This document shows, piece by piece, positions 18,280 through 22,048 of a stretch of DNA of 22,048 nucleotides (the stretch's first letter is position 1; each line of letters starts with the position of its first letter). The stretch comes from JAUHWL01 sp964416385 (GTDB lineage: Bacteria; Bacteroidota; Bacteroidia; Flavobacteriales; Schleiferiaceae): contig CAYQDW010000041.1 of assembly GCA_964416385.1 (NCBI GenBank), positions 1 to 22,048 on the forward strand, written 5' to 3'. Under the pieces are notes generated by a model, which saw only the letters and a list, made by a program, of their open reading frames with translations, searched no databases and was not told the origin of the DNA. The translations under genes were made by a program, and so were the position numbers.

Positions 18280-18644
18280 ATAAGTCGCCTTATCGCTCCG
18301 GATTTTATGCCGGAGAGGAAAGTCCGGACAACACAGAGCACCATGCTTCTTGTTAAAAGAAGGCAGCTCTGAAGAAATTCAGGGTTGACAGAAAGTGCCG
18401 CAGAAAGGTAAACCGCCCCGAACGTGCTTCGGGGTAAGGGTGAAAAGGTGAGGTAAGAGCTCACCAGTACTTCGAGTAATCGGAGTAGCTTGGTAAACCT
18501 CGTGGGTTGAAATGCCATGTAAATTGCAGTTTTCAGTTGCTCGCTGAATCCCGAAGCAATTCGGGACTGCAACGGGTAGGCAGAATAGATAAATGATAAG
18601 GGCCCCGATTTATTCGGGGTACAGAATCCGGCTTATAGACTTAT
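18280..18644 (+). ncRNA. rnpB: RNase P RNA, bacterial class A
   Basis: The RNA component of ribonuclease P, the ribozyme that removes 5' leaders from tRNA precursors. The two universally conserved P4-side segments are present: GAGGAAAGTCC at 18315-18325 and ACAGAATCCGGCTTAT at 18621-18636. The ends pair as P1 (ATAAGTC 18280-18286 with GACTTAT 18638-18644). Internal hairpins include ATCCCGAAGC/TTCGGGA near 18548-18567 and CCCCGATTTATTCGGGG at 18603-18618. The length of about 365 nt is normal. The exact 5' and 3' ends are estimated from the P1 pairing. Confidence 0.96.
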
Positions 18645-18651
18645 TTTTATT

Positions 18652-18684
18652 AAATGCCCCTGAAGGTTTTCTGGGGCATTTTTT
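18652..18684 (+). terminator. Intrinsic terminator of rnpB
   Basis: AAATGCCCC (18652-18660) pairs with GGGGCATTT (18673-18681). After a T-T mismatch the stem continues as GAA/TTC with a GGTT loop. A run of T to 18684 follows. It begins 7 nt after the predicted end of RNase P RNA. Confidence 0.9.
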
Positions 18685-18705
18685 GCAATTAAAAGAAATT
18701 GATTA

Positions 18706-18897
18706 GTGGGCTTTAGAAATAAAATTACGCCACCTTGGATTAGCAAGTACAGCGCCTTGTACAAGCAAAAAGGTTTTAAAGCTTTGATAAAAGAGGCCGG
18801 GTGGAAAGTTATCTGCGGCATTGTGCTCTTCTACCTAATTCGCGATATTATTCTCTATATCCTCATCCCATATTTAATCTACAAAGGGGTATTTTGA
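18706..18897 (+). CDS. Small conserved-looking single-pass membrane protein (63 aa)
   Basis: A 63-residue ORF with a basic N-terminal half (NKITPPWISKY, KQKGFKALIKEAGWK) and one hydrophobic segment about residues 35-59 (VICGIVLFYLIRDIILYIL, then PYLIYKG). The polar RD pair inside the hydrophobic stretch and the proline near its end look like specific sequence rather than chance. I recall similar short proteins ending in a LIPYLI-type motif in Bacteroidota, some loosely annotated as alanyl-tRNA synthetase, but cannot verify this. The start is uncertain: a stop lies at 18700-18702, GTG at 18706 is the earliest start, and TTG at 18757 is an alternative. It sits about 20 bp after the rnpB terminator, with no promoter seen. 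The function is unknown. Confidence 0.62.
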   Translation: MGFRNKITPPWISKYSALYKQKGFKALIKEAGWKVICGIVLFYLIRDIILYILIPYLIYKGVF

Positions 18898-19021
18898 ACA
18901 TAATCAATAGAGTGTCAATTATTGGCGTACATTCGCGCAGATTATAACACTTCAAATTAGTTACGAATTCAAGCCATTACGCATACTTATACGCTGAATT
19001 CACATTTCATACCTCACTTTT

Positions 19022-20677
19022 ATGGATGCATTTTTGAGCCTAGGCCTGCAACATGATATTTGCAAGGCCATAGCCGACTTGGGTTTTGAACAACCTACTG
19101 AAATACAAAATCAGGCTATTCCTTACCTGTTACAAAACGATGGCGACCTCGTTGGTTTAGCACAAACAGGTACAGGTAAAACAGCTGCTTTTGGTTTACC
19201 ATTGCTTGAGCTTTTACAGCCAGGCGATTTACCTTTTGCCCTAATCTTAGCCCCAACACGCGAGTTGTGTTTGCAGATTACATCAGAGCTTAAGCTTTTT
19301 AGTAAGCAAATGCGAAACGTTCGTATTTCAGCAGTTTATGGTGGTTCGTCTGTTTCTAAACAACGCAAAGAATTAGAAAGTGGCGTTGACATCATTGTTG
19401 CAACACCGGGTAGACTATTAGACTTTATCCGCAGGGGCGTGGCCCGTCTTGAGCAATTACGTGTAATTGTTTTGGATGAAGCTGATGAAATGCTTCAAAT
19501 GGGTTTTATTGATGATATTAGAACAATCTTAAGTGAGGCGCCCAAAGAACGCAAAACATGGTTGTTTTCTGCAACCATGCCCGAAGCCATTTCTAGGTTA
19601 ACAAAAGACTTTATGCAAAACCCACATGTTGTGCAGGTGGGTAAGCGCAATCAAGGTGCGCAAAATGTTGAACATGCGTACTTCCTTGTGCGTAATGAAC
19701 AGCGCTTTCAAGCGTTGCGCAGACTTCTAGACTGGGCTGGTAGCCCTTATGGTATCGTGTTTTGTAATACAAAACGAGAAACCCAAGAGGTGGCAGATGA
19801 ACTCCTCCGCAACAACTATACAGCGGCCGCTTTACATGGCGATTTAAGTCAGCAGCAACGCGATGTTGTTATGAAGGCGTTTAGAAATAAACTCGTTAAT
19901 ATTTTGGTGGCTACAGATGTTGCGGCCCGTGGTATTGATGTTGATGATGTTACCCACGTTATTCATTATGGTTTGCCCAATGAGCCAGAAAGCTACACGC
20001 ACCGTAGCGGACGTACCGGTAGAGCGGGTAAGCATGGCGTAAGCTGGATTATTTCTGGTTCTAAGCAGGCGGTAAAAATTCCACAGTTACAAAAGCAAAT
20101 TGGCAAAACCATTCACAAAAAGAGTTTTCCCACAGCACAAGAGGTTTGTAAAAACCAATTGGGTGCATTTGCAACACGTGTGGCCAGTACCCAAGCAGAT
20201 GTACAAGCCGTTAGACCTTATCTAGAGGATTTACTGCCTCTGTTTGAAGGCATGAATAAAGAAGATGTGGTGAGCTATTTCTTGGCAGAAGAATTTGATT
20301 CACTCTTTAAACACTATGCCCAGGCAACAGACCTCAATGTGGTTACAGAGCAGAATCCAAGAAATGAATACCGCTATAGCATAAACTTGGGCGAGGTAGA
20401 TGGCTTTACTTGGCCAGTGATGAAGGATTGGCTCCGCGAAACGGCAGGACTTAAGAAATATGCCGTAGAAGGGGTTGAGGTTTTTAAAACAAAAAGCGAG
20501 TTCAGCATTGTAGCCGATGAAGAGAAAAAGTTAACTGAAGCGCTAGACGATTTAAAGTGGGGTAAGGTTCGCGTTAAATTGCAACGCATTGCCAAGTCTA
20601 CAAGTCATAAATCTCATAAAGGTGGTAAAAGCGCAAGGCCACCACGCCAGCGCCAACGAAACAAAAAAAGGAGGTAA
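19022..20677 (+). CDS. DEAD-box ATP-dependent RNA helicase with DbpA-like RNA-binding C-terminal domain
   Basis: A 551-residue helicase with every family motif in order: Q motif (FEQPTEIQNQ, 22-31), motif I AQTGTGKT (47-54), Ia PTREL (78-82), Ib TPGR (128-131), II DEAD (152-155), III SAT (183-185), IV IVFCNT (245-250), V ATDVAARGID (297-306) and VI HRSGRTGRAG (327-336). Residues about 450-523 resemble the RRM-like DbpA/CsdA RNA-binding domain (YRYSINLGEVDGF). A lysine/arginine-rich tail (524-551) completes it. Members unwind short RNA duplexes in ribosome assembly, mRNA decay and cold adaptation; DeaD/CsdA-like is the closest description. DbpA's 23S rRNA specificity cannot be assumed. It is monocistronic by spacing: 124 bp of upstream sequence, without a convincing TAnnTTTG box, and a terminator at its stop codon. 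It converges on trxB. Confidence 0.95.
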   Translation: MDAFLSLGLQHDICKAIADLGFEQPTEIQNQAIPYLLQNDGDLVGLAQTGTGKTAAFGLPLLELLQPGDLPFALILAPTRELCLQITSELKLFSKQMRNVRISAVYGGSSVSKQRKELESGVDIIVATPGRLLDFIRRGVARLEQLRVIVLDEADEMLQMGFIDDIRTILSEAPKERKTWLFSATMPEAISRLTKDFMQNPHVVQVGKRNQGAQNVEHAYFLVRNEQRFQALRRLLDWAGSPYGIVFCNTKRETQEVADELLRNNYTAAALHGDLSQQQRDVVMKAFRNKLVNILVATDVAARGIDVDDVTHVIHYGLPNEPESYTHRSGRTGRAGKHGVSWIISGSKQAVKIPQLQKQIGKTIHKKSFPTAQEVCKNQLGAFATRVASTQADVQAVRPYLEDLLPLFEGMNKEDVVSYFLAEEFDSLFKHYAQATDLNVVTEQNPRNEYRYSINLGEVDGFTWPVMKDWLRETAGLKKYAVEGVEVFKTKSEFSIVADEEKKLTEALDDLKWGKVRVKLQRIAKSTSHKSHKGGKSARPPRQRQRNKKRR

Positions 20678-20690
20678 AACCTCCTTTTTT
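20664..20690. terminator. Bidirectional terminator between helicase gene and trxB
   Basis: AAAAAAGGAGGT (20664-20675) pairs with ACCTCCTTTTTT (20679-20690). Read on either strand, the GGAGG/CCTCC stem is preceded by A and followed by a T-run, so it can terminate both convergent genes. The helicase stop codon TAA (20675-20677) lies at the apex of the hairpin. Confidence 0.8.
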
Positions 20691-20709
20691 CTTTTATAAT
20701 CACAAGTAA

Positions 20710-20736
20710 GCTCATCTGAATCTTTTTCGGATGAGC
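20710..20736. repeat. Second intergenic hairpin 3' of trxB
   Basis: GCTCATCTGAA (20710-20720) pairs with TTCGGATGAGC (20726-20736) around a 5-nt loop, 11 bp with one G-U. There is no adjacent T-run on either strand. It lies just past the trxB stop and may act as a 3'-end protector or an additional stop structure for the trxB mRNA. Confidence 0.6.
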
Positions 20737-20753
20737 GCTTTACAGTTAAGTGC

Positions 20754-21728
20754 TTATCCAGCGGCTTCTGCCATTTCAACCGATTCTAGCTCACTCAAAT
20801 AGCGCTCTGCTTCTAGTGCGCCCATGCAGCCTGTTCCCGCTGCGGTAACGGCTTGGCGATACACCTTGTCTTGAGCATCTCCCGTGGCAAAAACACCAGG
20901 CCGATTGGTTTTGGTGCTGTCTGCTTTGGTTAAAATATAGCCAACACCATCCATGTCTAATTGTCCTTTAAAGATATCTGTGTTGGGTTTGTGCCCAATG
21001 GCTACAAAGAATCCTGAAGCTGGAATCACGCGTTCTTCACCGGTTTGGTTGTTGCGTACACGTACACCTTCTACAGTTTTTTCACCTAGCAATTCTACCG
21101 TATCTGTATGCCACAATACCTCAATATTTTTGGTGTTAAAAACGCGGTGTTGCATGGCTTTGCTGGCGCGAAGTTCATCACGTCTTACCAACATCGTTAC
21201 TTTAGGGCAAAGTTTAGCGAGGTATGTAGCTTCTTCTGCGGCGCTATCTCCGCCACCAACTAAGACCACTTCTTGACCCTTGTAAAAGAAACCGTCACAT
21301 ACGGCACAAGCGCTAACGCCATGCCCCATGAGTCTTTTTTCGCTTTCTAAACCCAAGTACTTGGCAGATGCACCCGTTGCAATAATCACTGTGCGTGCAA
21401 GTACCTCTTTTTTCTCATCAATAATAAGTTTGTGCCAGCCTCCGTGTTCTTCACTCAACTCAGCTTGGGTAACGTAGCCCCAACGGATGTCTGTACCAAA
21501 ACGCTCAGCTTGCTTTTTTAAATCTTCCATCATGGCATTGCCATCAATACCTTCTGGGTAGCCCGGAAAGTTTTCTACTTCTGTAGTTGTGGTAAGTTGT
21601 CCACCTGGCTGTAAGCCCATGTACATAATTGGTTTAAGGTCTGCACGTGCCGCATAAATGGCTGCTGTATAACCCGCAGGACCAGATCCTATAATTACGC
21701 AATCTTGTTTTTCTATTTGATCACTCAT
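20754..21728 (-). CDS. trxB: Thioredoxin-disulfide reductase
   Basis: A 324-residue FAD-dependent enzyme that passes electrons from NADPH to thioredoxin in the cytoplasm. Visible features, numbered from MSDQ: FAD-binding GSGPAG 14-19; redox-active CAVC 141-144; NADPH-binding GGGDSAAEE 158-166 with VRRDELRAS (181-189) for the 2'-phosphate; and the second FAD motif ATGDAQD 281-287, then RQAVTAAGTG. The length is normal for low-molecular-weight bacterial TrxR. The frame stays open upstream to an ATG at 21767. I chose the ATG at 21728 because a consensus -7 promoter box (21753-21760) lies inside that extension and the family begins near this point. It converges with the helicase gene and shares its terminator. 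Confidence 0.95.
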   Translation of the reverse strand: MSDQIEKQDCVIIGSGPAGYTAAIYAARADLKPIMYMGLQPGGQLTTTTEVENFPGYPEGIDGNAMMEDLKKQAERFGTDIRWGYVTQAELSEEHGGWHKLIIDEKKEVLARTVIIATGASAKYLGLESEKRLMGHGVSACAVCDGFFYKGQEVVLVGGGDSAAEEATYLAKLCPKVTMLVRRDELRASKAMQHRVFNTKNIEVLWHTDTVELLGEKTVEGVRVRNNQTGEERVIPASGFFVAIGHKPNTDIFKGQLDMDGVGYILTKADSTKTNRPGVFATGDAQDKVYRQAVTAAGTGCMGALEAERYLSELESVEMAEAAG

Positions 21729-21752
21729 TCTTTCTATTGCTTTAAGCGGTTG

Positions 21753-21760
21753 CAAAAGTA
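21753..21760 (-). promoter_or_regulatory. trxB promoter -7 box (TACTTTTG on the minus strand)
   Basis: On the minus strand TACTTTTG exactly matches TAnnTTTG, 24 bp before the chosen ATG, giving a leader of about 15-20 nt. A TTTG occurs 24 nt further upstream; that spacing is slightly longer than the usual ~20, so the -33 element is uncertain. Confidence 0.6.
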
Positions 21761-21793
21761 ACCACATCGTTAGTTTTCTGGGGGCAAACGTGG

Positions 21794-21807
21794 TTTAAAA
21801 AATCTAT
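21794..21807 (+). repeat. 14-bp repeat TTTAAAAAATCTAT, copy 2
   Basis: Identical to 5018-5031 and 21911-21924. It is partly contained in the small ATCTAT/ATAGAT inverted repeat upstream of trxB. Confidence 0.4.
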
Positions 21808-21910
21808 ATGTAAATAGATGTAAGTCACGCTAAAATGAAAGTAAACATTAAAATGTTGGCTATCTCTATAGTTTAAATCACTTTACTAATACCCAGCCTG
21901 CCCAAAATCA

Positions 21911-21924
21911 TTTAAAAAATCTAT
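21911..21924 (+). repeat. 14-bp repeat TTTAAAAAATCTAT, copy 3
   Basis: Third exact copy, 117 bp after copy 2 and in the same orientation. Confidence 0.4.
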
Positions 21925-21992
21925 TCACCCTCTTCAATCTGATAAAACCAGTTCACACCAATTTCTCAACTTGACCATCTGCCGTTTATGGC

Positions 21993-22048
21993 TTATTGCG
22001 CAACTTTTAAAATCTTTTCTACGTGGCTAAAACCAGCGCTACCTTCCA
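21993..22048 (-). CDS. Possible 3' end of a minus-strand gene (17 codons)
   Basis: Reading in from the right edge on the minus strand, one frame gives EGSAGFSHVEKILKVAQ and then TAA at 21993-21995. The peptide looks like a plausible C-terminal helix. The other two minus frames stop early. Too little is visible to name a product. Confidence 0.3.
   Translation of the reverse strand, partial: EGSAGFSHVEKILKVAQ

Larger units (their letters stand above)
21761..21992. other. Intergenic region upstream of trxB
   Basis: No ORF or RNA gene is recognised here. It holds two copies of the 14-bp TTTAAAAAATCTAT repeat. It also has two small inverted repeats: ATCTAT/ATAGAT at 21802-21819, overlapping the first 14-mer, and AACATT/AATGTT at 21844-21857. 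No strong terminator for the possible upstream minus-strand gene is seen. Confidence 0.5.

Noticed and set aside
18219..18572. 117-codon minus-strand frame over RNase P RNA
   Set aside because: It lies on the opposite strand of a clear rnpB gene, and its sequence is explained by the structured RNA.
18898..19021. Promoter for the DEAD-box helicase in the 124-bp gap
   Set aside because: No TAnnTTTG match with a suitable -33 element could be found. The nearest AT-rich string (TATAACACTTC near 18944) deviates too much.
20953..21276. 107-codon plus-strand frame antisense to trxB
   Set aside because: The trxB reading on the minus strand has complete family motifs; the antisense frame has none.

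Overview
The window looks like a chromosomal piece of a Bacteroidota genome, most likely a Flavobacteriales relative. The reasons are three proteins with type IX secretion system (T9SS) C-terminal sorting domains, a PorP/SprF-family protein, Bacteroidota-type -7 boxes (TAnnTTTG) before rnpB and trxB, and starts without clear Shine-Dalgarno sites. I saw no phage, IS element, tRNA or CRISPR array.

Left part (1-4831): the 3' portion of a very large secreted protein built from PKD/Ig-like repeats and ending in a T9SS type B (gliding-motility, CHU_C) sorting domain. A PorP/SprF-family outer-membrane protein follows, with its start overlapping the previous stop by 4 nt. This is the SprB/SprF layout, in which the small partner is needed to export or anchor the giant adhesin.

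Middle part (5088-17570): two tandem genes for ~2,030-2,050 aa secreted multidomain proteins. Both have a signal peptide and a T9SS type A sorting domain. Their C-terminal halves (FN3, beta-helix, CARDB-like, Ig-like, an unnamed ~150 aa domain, PKD, sorting domain) are close paralogues. Their N-terminal halves are unrelated in layout: GEVED plus three FN3/jelly-roll units in the first, and an extra copy of the unnamed domain plus an additional beta-helix in the second. Each gene is followed by a strong intrinsic terminator.

Right part (17634-22048): housekeeping genes. In order: an Smr-domain protein, RNase P RNA (rnpB) with a good -7 box and terminator, a 63 aa membrane protein, a DEAD-box RNA helicase with a DbpA-like RNA-binding C-terminus, and convergently thioredoxin reductase (trxB). 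The helicase and trxB share a bidirectional terminator. The right edge may hold the last 17 codons of another minus-strand gene.

No wholly new system is evident. The best leads are the tandem domain-shuffled adhesin pair, the three-copy unnamed domain within it, and a 20-bp perfect palindrome upstream of the second gene.
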